Source of the DNA: Orientallactaga sibirica
Lineage: Eukaryota > Chordata > Mammalia > Rodentia > Dipodidae
Assembly: GCA_036365145.1 (NCBI GenBank)
Contig: JAEOAD010000018.1
Span: 9,008,001-9,072,000 of the forward strand
DNA: 64,000 nt
Direction: 5' to 3'
Shown here: one piece after another, positions 11,972 through 23,255 of the stretch
How positions within the stretch are numbered: the stretch's first letter is position 1
Layout: each line of letters begins with the position of its first letter
The notes under the pieces: generated by a model
The model's input: the letters and a program-made list of their open reading frames with translations, nothing else
What the model was told of the DNA's origin: nothing
The model's database searches: none
Position numbers and translations under genes: made by a program

Positions 11972-12849
11972 AGATACTTTTCTTAAAATATCCAAGCCTC
12001 AGCTTGCTTCCTTCAAAAGTCCATGAGGTAGATGGTATTTATCTCACTTTTGTGTAAGTGTGAATGTGGGAGAGTTCATTAGGTATTCTTTTGCCACTAT
12101 AGAAGCACTTCCAGAGAGAAACTATATTCCTTTGTGTAAGCTTTAACCATGTCCCTTGTCTGTAGTTTAGTGTTTCCTGCAAGAGATCAAAGGGGTTATC
12201 TTGGGAGGCTGTCAGCAGCTGGCAACATGACTTCCTAATGTTAACCTTACATCATATGCACTAACATCCTAATGTATTTGCAATCTGAGTGAGGACAGCG
12301 GGGCATATGAGATCACAATTGACTTGTAGTAAGTACAAAAAGTTCTTTAAGTTCATAGCATGTCTGATCAGTGCCCATTTCTGATCTTCAGGTTACTAGC
12401 AGTGACTTAATCTTCACTCACTAGACTGTTTTGCTGGTCCTAGTCCTTGTTCCAATTCCTGTGGCTTTTTAAAGGAGTGTGATTTCATCCTCTGCAGCAA
12501 CTCTCCCAACAGGTGCCTTAGACTTTGTTTCCTCTAACTGTTAGAGCCATTCTTCACTAAACTCCACTCCTTCAGATGCACAGGGTAGAACATGGACTAC
12601 CTTTTACCTTCTCTGTGCATCAGGAGATCCACCAGAAGTCCAAACACACTCAACCACTACAGAGAAAACTGGAGAACATCAGAATGCCCCCCCACACACA
12701 TGTGCACACATCCTGCATTTTTTCCACATTCAGACATGCTGCTCACTAAAAAGGTGTCAAAAATAGTTATCAAAGAGCCTTTATTCTCTTTGATTTTTTA
12801 CCAAGTCATACCTTTTGTTTACAGGCCTTATCAGGGAAGTCAAGTAGGG
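11972..12849. other. Intergenic sequence, nothing recognised
   Basis: A small C run and alternating CA/TG stretch at 12685-12712. Open frame 12592-12948 runs into the ERV LTR and shows no protein family. Confidence 0.5.
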
Positions 12850-13197
12850 TCTCTGCTGAGTTGGGGTGAGCAGCGCAGAGTCACGACACAGACTCGGGGA
12901 GTTGGGTGGAAGCAGCAGAGGGCGAGCTGCCGCAAACTCGTTTATTGAGGAAGTGCACGTGGGTTTTAAAGGGCTTGGCTGGCTAATTGTTGTATGGGGT
13001 GGTCCCCTTTTTGTGACCAATGACAGCCTGTCTCTGGACAGGACATCTCGTAGCAGGCTTCTCGCGAGGATGGGACTGTAGCTGTTGTCACGCCAAGCCT
13101 GTGCAGAATGCCATGTTCACAGAAGCCACTTCCTGCTTTCTTCTGCCATGCCATCTGGCTAGGACCAGGCCTGTATTGTGCCATACGATATACAACA
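12850..13197 (-). mobile_element. ERVK-type solo LTR, antisense
   Basis: On the minus strand it begins 'tgttgtatatcgtatggcac', has a TATA-like 'ctttaaaaccc' near 12966 and an AATAAA polyadenylation signal at 12941-12946, followed by a GC-rich U5. The first ten bases match the LTR at 39464-40115 (also minus), and U5 words ('gagttggg', 'gagcagc') agree. The 3' end on the minus strand, near 12850, is uncertain, and I see no target duplication. No internal viral sequence is attached. Confidence 0.65.
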
Positions 13198-13776
13198 GAC
13201 ACATAAAAAGCACAAGAAAATGGATCATTTGTGCCATAATCTTGTTAACTGTGAGAAATATAATTGATATAGAAAGTTAGAATGGTCAGGTCCACAGCTG
13301 TGGTTTCTCTGGTTCCAAGCAGACCTGTGTCCTAGTGAAGTTATCTTCAGAACCTTGCTTGGGGATATGGAAATCAGAGCAGAAGACGTTTATTGGATTT
13401 GAGGGTGATGTCATGAGATGATTTTGCCATATGGAAATGAAACAAGGTTACTGCTTTCCTTCTTCAAAGATCTATGATTTCATAAAACTCCATTGGTAAA
13501 AATCAAGGACTGCTAAAATGAGAGGTTATGGGAAAATGATTTAAAAATTTCACTAAATATATTTAAGGGATAGAGGGAATAAATATTGTAAAATATATTT
13601 GCTTGCTTTAGCAAGCTGGGTTCATGGCTCTGAACCCTGTTCACATACATAAATATCTTCTAGATGGCTTTCTTCCTGACTCTCAAAATGCTGCTGCAGC
13701 AGTGCAGCCTGCTGGGACTATTTCACCAGCTTTGTTATACAGAATCATTCTCTGTTTCAACTGTGCTGTGTGTGTG
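13198..13776. other. Intergenic sequence, nothing recognised
   Basis: AT-rich in 13500-13610. No coding or repeat signature seen. Confidence 0.5.
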
Positions 13777-13779
13777 TGC

Positions 13780-13807
13780 ATACACACACACACACACACA
13801 CACACAC
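13780..13807 (+). repeat. (CA)n microsatellite
   Basis: Alternating TG then CA dinucleotides around 13767-13807. The TG/CA switch makes a small inverted repeat. Confidence 0.9.
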
Positions 13808-13809
13808 TT

Positions 13810-13884
13810 ATGCAGTGAGGATGGAACCCTGTGTCTTGTGCATGTTAAGCATGCATTGTATCACTGAGTGACACACACAGCCCT
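13810..13884 (-). mobile_element. ID/B4-type SINE, antisense
   Basis: 'gatggaaccctgtgtcttgtg' without its last base, then 'gcatgttaagcatgcattg' and 'atcactgagtgacacacaca', is the complement of an ID-type tRNA SINE. The CA repeat next to it could derive from its tail. Confidence 0.65.
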
Positions 13885-13914
13885 CTTTCTAATTTCTTCC
13901 TTGGCAGTGTATTT

Positions 13915-13916
<2 letters not shown>

Positions 13917-13976
<60 letters not shown>
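13917..13976 (+). repeat. Poly-T and (TG)n tract
   Basis: A run of about 33 T followed by about 14 TG units. It may be the tail of a lost antisense SINE. Confidence 0.9.
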
Positions 13977-13979
<3 letters not shown>

Positions 13980-14137
13980 ACTATAAAAGGTCTTAAGAAA
14001 ATACCCAGACACTTAACAAGTTCAGGTTATTTGCCTCTGGTTTCTTAGTTGGGTGATTTTTCATGTGGCTGTTAGAGAAGGCTGAGTCAAAATTGAACAA
14101 TGAAATGATGGAAGACTCATGCAAAAGCCAGGAAAAG

Positions 14138-14283
14138 AAGCCAGTCATGGTAGTGCACCCATTTAATCCCAACACTTGGGAAGCAGATGTAGGAGGATCA
14201 CTATGAGTTCAAGGCCAGCCTGAGAATTCCAGGTAAGCCTGGGCTAGAGCAAAATCCTATCTCAAAAAAAAAAAGGGGGGGGG
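14138..14283 (+). mobile_element. B1 SINE
   Basis: 'gccagtcatggtagtgcacc', 'aggaggatcactatgagttc' and 'gggctagagcaaaatcctat' mark a diverged B1. A short internal deletion removes part of the 'gagactacatag' block. The tail is an A run then a G run (14264-14283). Confidence 0.85.
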
Positions 14284-17200
14284 ATATAATCCCAACCCAG
14301 GAAAACAGCCATTGTAAAAACAGCAAGAAGGCCAGAGCTAAAGTGGAACTGAGTGAGATGGGAAGGTGTGTGTGAGGGGTGGAGGGTGAAATGTGCTGTG
14401 GACCAGAGTGTGGGGCTTGTCCTGAGGATAATCAATGGCCACCACAGAGTTCAATGTGCTGTATTCAATCACTGTCTTTGTGCTTCTGTTTTGCTGTGTT
14501 TTCATGCTAGTCAGCCTCCTTCTGACTAAAATCTTATTTTTCTCTAGATACCTTAATATCTTTAAAGAGATTAGCCCCTATCCTGCTAAACTGGGTCCTG
14601 CTCTGTCTCTGGGGGTAACTTTGCATATCTTGTTCTAGCCATACTGATTTTCTGATTTGTCTCTTGGGAGGCCAATCTCTTCACAAATTTTCTAAACTTT
14701 GGGGAATTATCACTACTGCCTTCTTGTTTGTAGGGCAAGAATATAACCACACACACAGTTGCTTTAGAGAACCAAGCCCACAGCAATAACAAAGATTTTA
14801 AAAGAAAGCTATTTGGAGCTCAGGTGTGTTGGGAGCTCTAAAAACAGAAGCCAGACTTAAAGCTCTCAGCATTCTCAAAGAGGGAAAGTCAGAAATAAAC
14901 ACTGACGTCATCCTTTCCTTCCTCTGCATTGATGCAGTCCAGATGGATGATAGGCCAGAATTTTGTATTTGTCTGGCTTTCTCATTAATTCTCCTCTCAC
15001 TTCTGCTTTTATTATCTGTGATGACAACAGAATACTATCCCTACGCAGCTTCTAAAGTCATCTAACTGTCATTAAAGCAATAAAGGCTTAGATCTTTTTG
15101 CACAGTAAACAAATAAAGTTGCACTTTGGTATCTGAATATCTTGATTACTATAATTGTTATGATTTTTACTGTGCTTTGTAAACCTATTATGTGCCAGCC
15201 ATAGATAGTTAGTTTTTATTCAATATTTCATTTAATCTTTTTAACAATACTATCAAGCTAAGACTCATTTGCCTAATATGTAAAAGAAGAAACAAGTTAT
15301 TAGAGTGGTCAGGTGTTTGCCCCTACTCAAAATCTGTGAATGGTCGGTCATCCACCGATTCTAACCCGACCAGCACATTCATTCACCCACCCTGTGCTCC
15401 TCTATCCTGTGGATGCAGTATTTCAAGTTTCCTTGCTGCTCCAGACTGTCCTCGACATCTTCTCTCTGAGTCGTTCTCATTTCACTGAGGTCCATATTCA
15501 CCTTTGATTTCCTCAGTGTCTTCAAGATCTTTCAAAGATTCCAATTCTCCTTTGCTACCTCTGTTGTTCCTGAAGTCACTGACCACCATTCCTGGAAGAG
15601 ACCTTGGCAATTATTCTCTCTGCATGTTCCTAAACTTGAGACCCTAAATGGTAGACTATAGGTTATTTCCCATATTTTCATGTATGTGATTAAATCATGA
15701 CACTATTATTTGATTTGTATGATTCAAATATAATTATTTGATAAACATGATCTGTCTAACAGAAAGTTTCAAAAGATTTGGTCCATGGTGGAATAAGTGG
15801 GATATATAAAAAAAATGTCTGTTGAAACTCTCAGAAATGCCCCTAATTTTTGTTTCATGTGTTTCTTTTATACGTGACTTAACTCATATCCAGTGAGAGG
15901 AAAAGTGAGCATAAATTAACCTCACTGGTTTGGAAGTGCCTTTAAATCTTATGTAATCCCAAAATTCTACATTAGAGCAAGTGAGAAACACATCATTACT
16001 GGTGCAGTTATTGCTATCAAATAAGTCTTCTTACAATTTTTTATCAAAAGTTTCGTGTGTGTGTGTGTTTGATTTTCACCTTTTGGTTCAGTATTCCTAG
16101 AGCATCAAACAATGGTTGTTATCACTTGCTCAGGTGATATCACACAAGCAGAAGATATGCCAACTATGGACTCACTGCTGGGTATGTCAGTACCAGCAAA
16201 GACTGTTTCCCTCTCAGCTGAGTATGTAGGTTGTAGTTCATAAAACAGTTTTTGCTCAATCCCCATAGGGCTCTGAAAACCTCTGAAATTTGACCCTTTG
16301 TTTGCTGCTTAGATCACAAGCCCTAGGACTTTGAATTGTAGATAAGTAGCTACTGACCTGCCGATGTATTGGGCTTTCTACTCTCTAAAATATTCTTTTC
16401 TTTAACTCTTTCCTCCTGATTCACTGTTTTGAGGAAGCTTTCTATGATCTAAGAGGACTAAGGCTTCCATTGGACACGGAGAGTAGGCAACATTCACTTA
16501 TTTACTTTTTTTTTCATATGTGGATTGTGAATTCCTAGTGACTAGGAATGATGTTTTATTCTTTTACTCCCTCTGTCATACAGGAGCTGTTCAGTGAATT
16601 AATACACAGATAAATGAACTTTTCAAGAACCCCAAATCTCAGTTCACTTTTTCTTCCTCAGTTATTCACACAGGCTTATGTATAACATTGTACACAAGCC
16701 CTAACCTATGACTTTTTCATGTCCATTCACCAGCCTCATAAAGTGTCCTCTCTCTCATCATGATTATGGGAAGCACGGGGTTGAGAAGGAATGGAACTGA
16801 GATGAAAGAGGGAGTGATAGAGAAGAGGTAACCACAAAGGACTGAAATTCTTCATCTCTTAGATGAGGAAACGGAGACTGTAGAGGGCTGCTGATCCTGT
16901 GACTTTCTACTATATCCTCATTCTTGGAGCAAGTACATCTTTAATACACAGGCCAAAACATTCTGGCTCATTTCCAAGGATGACATTTCATTATCAGGGT
17001 GAAGGGGTCACTGGTTGATTTTTTTTTAATCTTAATTTCAACTCAGCTTCTCAGTTGAAACAATGACTCAGGCTTTCTTCCAGGAGAGAATGTTTTTCTT
17101 TGAAATATCTCATCCAATCTGTTGCCTGTTCTCCTATATTGCATAAGGGTAATGATGCATTCTATGACTCGATCCTAACTTCCCAAGTCTCAAAATAATC

Positions 17201-19759
17201 ACTGTTCTGTTTTCTACAGGCAATGAAGATATATATTAGGATTTTAACATTCTTTGAGCATCCACTTTATAAAAAGGAGACATCCGCACAGCAGGTGGAG
17301 CTTGCAAATGATATTTCTAATCAGATGTTCATCCAGAAAGTAATTAACTTTAGGAAAGTGTCTTCCTGTAAGGCTCCAGAGACTACAGAAAAGAATCTCT
17401 GAACTTTCTTGGATCACTGTCCTCTTTGCTGTCCCCTGGGATTTAGAGCCCACAGGGAAGATGAAAAACAAGTCCTGCTGATAATGCAGATCACATTCCA
17501 GTGACTCAGAGCAGTACAGAGAATTCTTTCTTCCCTGTGTCCTCTCTCCAGTCCTGTCCCAGATCCCTCAAGGTTTTGCTTTCTTATGTTTGTATATTGC
17601 TTAGAGTTCTGCCAGCTTTTCAGGCTTGATCCAGCTATCTGTTGTAGCTCTCTTGCTGCTCCATTTATAAAGGAAATCTAAGACTGGAGAAACTATGATT
17701 ATGTTTTTGAAGGCATAGAAACTTGAGCTGAAGCCCTGATGTGTCAGTTTCTTTCCAAGGGCAGTCAGCCTCATCTTCCTGATTCCCATGCATCTCCTGG
17801 ATTGTTTCCTAAGAAGCCCTTCAGAGAAGTCCTCAGAAAACCATGGGGTGGTTGGGATAGATCTTTGGGCTATGTATACTCTCCTTCTAAAGTATATGAT
17901 TCCTAAGGGTCTTAAGTTCATATAAACCAGAACTTGAGTTTTAACTTTGGTGACCTTGGTCAATGAAATATTATTAGTACCATTTTTTTCAAAGGTAAAA
18001 TGGGAATGGACTTATGAAACCTTTGTTTACTGTGAAGGTAAGTTGAATATGGTGAATAAAGCCCTGGCAGAGTGGCATCACATTCCAGGCATGGCCTAAG
18101 CAGTAGAGGGCTACTTGTTCATGTACATACATGTGTGCTTCAGTGAGCCTGTGGTTATAAAGAGCTGCTAAAAGAAAACTCAAAGACCAATAGTTCAAAC
18201 ATCTTAGGACATGGTCTTTCTTTCTTGCCTTTTTTTTCCTCTGTGCTGGAAAAATAAATCTATTCTTTCAGAAGTTAGCTTTACTAAGAATGTGGAATAT
18301 GAGAGATGTATTTCCTATGGACCTTTCACTACTGGAATTTTCAATGTCAATAACTTTCCACCCTCCAGCAGATTTTAATCTTCCCAGATTCAGTGCCTGG
18401 TCCTTGCAGGAGAAACAGAAAATAGAAAACCTTGAACACTTTCTTGTGTTCCAGTTCTCATGAACTCAAAACACAAATTCATCGAAAGTTGGTGTGACAT
18501 CATTGACTAATTTTGGCTGTCATTTATTGCCTTTTCTTCCGTATCAGTACCCAGGAGGGAACAGAAGTGTTTTAACCTGATCCCTCTCAAGAATTACATG
18601 TGTGAGGTAGCTGAGAATGGGTGAGATTGTCCCCACCCCAGAGAGGAAAAGGAAAAATTCTAATTATGCTCAAGAGGATATTGCTAGCTCCTGGTTTTCC
18701 CTTAGATTTGTACAGTAGAGCCCACTTATTCTTATCTTTTGGTGTTTGATGTCATGGCAAGATTAATAATTCAGAATCTGGGCAGTGCTTTTCCACTGAG
18801 GGCTGGAACTGAAGCAGGCAAAAGTGCTGCAACAGCCCAGGGCTCCTGACAAGGTTGGCACTCTTGCTGCAGCAAGTGCTGAATCCCCAGTAACCCATTC
18901 CTTTCTGGACATGACATGTAGAAAGCTAGGAATTCCTGAAGTGTTTTAGACTTTATTGGAGGGGGTTACAGGTCAAATAGAGCTCTAGAGTCAGCATGTC
19001 AAGAACAGCTACAAAATGTAAATGCAATTTAAATCAGCTCCAAACAACATTCAAGAGGTATTACGAAATTCTGCATGATAAATTGCTATGGACCATTAGA
19101 AACAGTGTGGTTTGGTAAAGTAGGAGAAAAGGACATGTAATTTATGACTGCAATTCTAATAATATCCTATTTTGTGTCATTTTGATTATGTCTATCTACC
19201 ATTTTAAGTATTAGGTACTCTGTACCGCATATAATCTTTGTATCATTTCTGTGAAATAGATCTTCTTATTTCCATCCTATAAGGAACAAACAGAAAATCA
19301 GAGAACCAGTGAGGCTCTTCCTAGGTGATCAAGGTGGTTTTTATCTCTAAAATGATGTCTCTGGAGACCAGTTTCCAGAAAGGGTTCTTACCACTTTATA
19401 AGTCTATAAGACTTTCTGAGACCATTTATACATAAAGCTTTTTCACAGAAGCTTGGTACAGGCTGGGCAAACGCAGAACTTGTGCTGGTGAAAAGGTGAG
19501 TGATACTCAAGGCAAATTGTTAATGACTAAAAATGATCCTGAGATGCAGAACTCAGATAACACATCTGGAGCTTTGTGACCCTCACTTTAGAGAATAAAA
19601 AGACCTTATTACATGAGTGGCAGATGACTTTTGAGGTTCCAGCTTAAGCCAAAGTAGATAAGGCAAAAAACCAGTCTAATGTTTTACCTTCATTGGTTTC
19701 TATATCTCAGTCCTTAAGTTCATGCAGCCCTCTGGGTGGTGGGGCTCTTACTAGACGTT

Positions 19760-19762
<3 letters not shown>
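14284..19762. other. Long quiet stretch, no gene recognised
   Basis: About 5.5 kb without any repeat I can name and without a convincing exon. The longest frames (17601-17963 minus, 120 codons; 14826-15065 plus) match nothing I know and carry no domain motif. A short GT repeat lies at 16055-16068. Unique sequence of this kind could hold distant regulatory elements, but nothing in the bases shows it. Confidence 0.5.

Positions 19763-19802
<40 letters not shown>
19763..19802 (+). repeat. (GA)n microsatellite
   Basis: About twenty GA units. Confidence 0.95.
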
Positions 19803-19805
<3 letters not shown>

Positions 19806-19807
<2 letters not shown>

Positions 19808-19893
19808 GGCCTGATCTTGACCCATGTTCAAGCAATACTCCTGTCTCAGCCTCCACAGTAGCATAGCTGGTAGTGCATGTGATGTAGTTCCAC
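19806..19893 (-). mobile_element. Old B1-like SINE fragment, antisense
   Basis: 'ttcaagcaatactcctgtct' followed by 'cagcctcc' resembles the complement of a B1/7SL-derived SINE. Divergence is high and the ends are unclear. Confidence 0.4.
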
Positions 19894-20902
19894 ACATCTA
19901 CTTACTAGTAGCATTGAAGTCTTCAATCTTTTGTTTCTGCCCATTATCAAACTTGTGATTGCCTATCCTTCTATCAATTCTATGGCCTTCTTAATTACCA
20001 TTTGATAAAAATTATTTCCTACTTTAATTCAACAATGAATTTTACTCTTTACTGAAAACTCTGACTAATGTAGCATTTCATCAATTTCATGTGCAAAGTG
20101 CATGACCATGACTGCTTCCTACTCTGTCATCAGGTAACACTTGTTCTTGTCTTTCCCTGTTTACAAACTACACAATCTTGAACTATGACCTTTATGCTCC
20201 TTTTTTTTTTTTCAACCATTGACCTACTTTGTATATACATCTAATAAGGTGGCTTATAGGACTTCCCAAGGGGCTGGCTGCTATTAGATTCACTCCATGG
20301 AGAAGAGGACCCAACAGAGGAAGAATAGGAGAAGGAGCATGAGAAAAATAAGAAGAAGAAAAGAAGGAGAAGGAAGAGAGGTCTCACAAGACTTTAGCTG
20401 GTCAGGATTTTAAAATTTAGCTAAGACATTTATTTTTTCCTCTCTTTTCTTTTCTCCATTGTGTCTCCTCTCAGTCTCTCCTTTCTCAAAGTAGAATACA
20501 AGTGAAGGATATGTGCATTGACTGAAATTTGAATATTAATATGATCCCCCTTTGTCATGAGTTTATGTATTGCTATTTACCAAGTTAACATATGTCTTAC
20601 CCCTTTTAAACTCTTACAACATTGTGGAGGTAGAAATTATGACCCTGTTGAGGAAAAGTGGTGGGGTGGTAACACAGTGAAGGTATGATGACTTTCTTAG
20701 AGCAGGGTGGCTCCTAAGCAACAGTCTCATTTTTCCCAGAGGATGAAGGCATCAGCTGGAGGGTGCATAGATCAAGCATCTAAGAAACAGAGAAGGATAC
20801 AGAGGTGTTTGGAGAACTTGCTCAACACATTTTTTATTCTGAACAAACTACACTCTTAAAGTCTTAAACAATAGCATGGCAGCACAGAAGTGTGAAGGTC
20901 AA
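19894..20902. other. Intergenic sequence with a purine-rich tract
   Basis: No gene seen. Bases 20296-20387 are nearly all purines on the plus strand (GAA/GAG words), a low-complexity tract. A T run lies at 20202-20213. Confidence 0.55.
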
Positions 20903-21291
20903 TGTGGTAGTTTGAATATATGTCCCCCAATATATTCAGTGTTTTATTAGTTTATAGTTTGCATCTACAGTCACCTTGCTAGAGGCAATGTCACTGGGGG
21001 GCCGGTCTTAAGGTGTGGTGATGGGTTTGAGATTCCATTGTAAAGACATGCAAAGTGTGCCTAATAGGAGTTCCTGAAGTGTGCTGTGGCTTGGCTGTAG
21101 TTTTGCTTTGTGTGCTGTGTGCCTGGTTGGATTTTTTCTCTCTCTTGCCTGGTCCTGTGAAGAGCAGGCAGCTTCTCCTGCCATTATGGAACTTCCCCTG
21201 GATCTGTAAGCTTCAATAAATAATATCTCTTCCTCCGTAACTGTGCCTGGTCTGGAAGTTCGTCTCAGCAAACCTGAAGCTGTCTGCTACA
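20903..21291 (+). mobile_element. MaLR solo LTR with intact target duplication
   Basis: ERVL-MaLR LTR of 389 bp starting 'tgtggtagtttgaatatatg' and ending 'ctgctaca'. It contains 'ccattatggaacttcccctg' and an AATAAA signal near 21216. The 5-bp repeat 'gtcaa' sits directly on both sides (20898-20902 and 21292-21296), the length expected for ERVL integrase. It is non-coding; the open frame on its minus strand (21008-21271) is incidental. Confidence 0.85.
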
Positions 21292-21477
21292 GTCAAACAC
21301 TCTGAGAAAGATATGTAGAACTAAGTCACAACATTTGAATTATTTCTCTTAGAATACATATAGCTTGCCTCCCAAGTATGCCTCCTGAGTCACTTCTGAA
21401 AGGCATGATATCTAGATTTTACTCTCAGCAGGTAGAGAGGCCAGAGTATAGTGGAGTTTGTGTTACTAGATAGAATC

Positions 21478-21546
21478 ACATTGATCCTCCTACCTCAGTC
21501 TATGGAGTCCTGGGATTAAAGGATGCACCACCACACCTTGCCAGCC
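21478..21546 (-). mobile_element. B1 SINE fragment, antisense
   Basis: 'gatcctcctacctcagtcta' and 'tgggattaaaggatgcacca' followed by 'ccacaccttgcc' are the complement of the B1 5' half. Confidence 0.75.
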
Positions 21547-21982
21547 CGTGAAATTTCCTTGATCATATTTCACTAAAGATCACAGATACTTGGTGACTTG
21601 GACTTCCTGGTACACCTAAGATTTGAATGCCATGGAATATAGTACTATCAGGGTTTGGCTTTTACATGTAATTGTTTTTCCATTTAAAGAAATGGTTATA
21701 ATTGTATGCACCTTGAGGGTACAATATGATATTAGCTATGACATGAGAGTCAATTATTAATAATGTCTTTTAGAATCCAGAAGATATTCAGTGAACATTG
21801 GTTGTAATTATGCTGTCTGTCTTTGTGGAATGTTCTATAGCTCCTCTTTATGAAATGGCAAATCTGTTCCCCATACACATACATAAAAGTTTTCATGCAA
21901 AATTGTTCTAAACAAAGTTTATCATAGAAATAACCCATTTCCACATGATACTCCATCCTTTTGGAAATGATACTTCCTGCTG
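21547..21982. other. Intergenic sequence, nothing recognised
   Basis: No repeat or coding signal that I can name. The minus frame 21750-22037 runs into the MaLR LTR and is not a gene. Confidence 0.5.
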
Positions 21983-22345
21983 TGTGGTAGTTTAAATGGG
22001 TGTCCCCAACCCCAATTAATTCAGGAGTTTTATTCAAGCTTGTAACTTGATGTCACTGGGCAGATCCTAGAGTCCAGCCCTAAGGTGTGGGGATGGATTT
22101 GGAATTCCTGTCTAAAGATATACAAAGTACTTGAACTTACCTGGGGCCCATGAAGTGTGCTTGCTTGTTTATTGTGGTTTTTGCTTTGCTCCCTCTCTCT
22201 CTGCTTGGTCCTGTGAAAGGGGGCCCAGCTTCTGCCATTATGGAACTTCCCCTGGATCTGTAAGCTTAAAATGAATCCCTTCTTCCTCCCATAAGCTGTG
22301 TCTGGTCTACAGGTTCATCTCAGCAACCAGAGCATGACTGTTACA
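21983..22345 (+). mobile_element. MaLR LTR (5' LTR of a partial element)
   Basis: Same family as 20903-21291: starts 'tgtggtagtttaaatgggtg', contains 'ccattatggaacttcccctg', ends 'gactgttaca'. Internal MaLR sequence follows at once, so this was the 5' LTR. The 3' LTR is missing. Confidence 0.8.
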
Positions 22346-23231
22346 GAACTGCTACCAGGTGTGCAGTGGAGTGCTGAGATGAATCTGACCATGTGGATTT
22401 TATTCTTTTTTGAACCTGTGTCTGTAGAAATGGGAAAGTTGGTGCTTGTAACTGAAGATGTCTTCTGGAGCACTAAGCCAAGTATTATGTACTATTTTGA
22501 TGAGTTTGAAAATGCTAAGTACAGAAACAGCTCTATTTGGAGGCTTCTCTTATAAACTTTCTAATGAAAGGAAAGACTACCGAGGACTTTGTTGGAACTA
22601 GGTACTGACATAAGGGCTATTTGGATTGTACTGCCCAGGCCCAGAGAGTTTGATCAAGGTTAAATTTGTAATGGGCTGATGAGCTTGGCTAAAGTTATGG
22701 GACTGAGAGATTTAAGATTTTAAGATGGAAAAATTCAAGATAGTTTAAAATTACTGGCATAGGAGCTGGTTGCTGAAGCTGCTGTCAAACACATTAGCAA
22801 TCTTAAGGAAGATGGCACAACTTCTTTACATTAAAACAAATGAAGAGAATGCCTGAGGCAATTTCACCCCAGAAAGACTGATAAAAATAGAAAATATTTT
22901 GGAAAAGAGTTGACTAGAGAAGAAACTTACTCTTCAAGGTTACAATTTATTTTGTCCCTGAATAAAGAATATAGCTGGGTCTTGCACACCTAGTATTGAT
23001 TTTGGTATCATGAATAATGCTTGGAGTGAGTCATAAGGTGCACATGTTCCCAGGAGCCACTGCTGAGATGCATTATAGGCAGGGAATGATGACCCTAACA
23101 GGCTGGTGAAGCTATTGGAAGATGGACTGTGGTTTATAAATAGACCCAAAGTTTTTTGGATATACCAAGACTGTGCAAGGGCTACCATGGAGGCTGTTGG
23201 TTAGAGATGGAAATTTTCACTAAGAAAGCAA
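22346..23231 (+). mobile_element. MaLR internal sequence, non-coding
   Basis: Sequence directly downstream of the LTR, beginning 'gaactgctaccaggtgtgca' as the primer-binding region would, then running through 'gaatctgaccatgtgg' and a long non-coding stretch. MaLR internal regions are known to have lost retroviral frames. The open frame 22298-22555 crosses the LTR boundary and is not a gene. It ends at an A run (23231-23255) before L1 copy 2. Confidence 0.65.
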
Positions 23232-23255
23232 AAAAAAAAAAAAAAAAAAAAAAAA

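Noticed and set aside
13767..13807. TG/CA inverted repeat as a hairpin or terminator
   Set aside because: It is a dinucleotide microsatellite that changes strand, next to an ID SINE.
17601..17963. 120-codon minus-strand frame in unique sequence
   Set aside because: Amino-acid order shows no family resemblance or domain, and a frame of this length is expected by chance in a 64-kb window.
20296..20387. Purine tract as a regulatory element or triplex former
   Set aside because: Low-complexity purine runs are common in mammalian intergenic DNA; nothing here links it to a gene.
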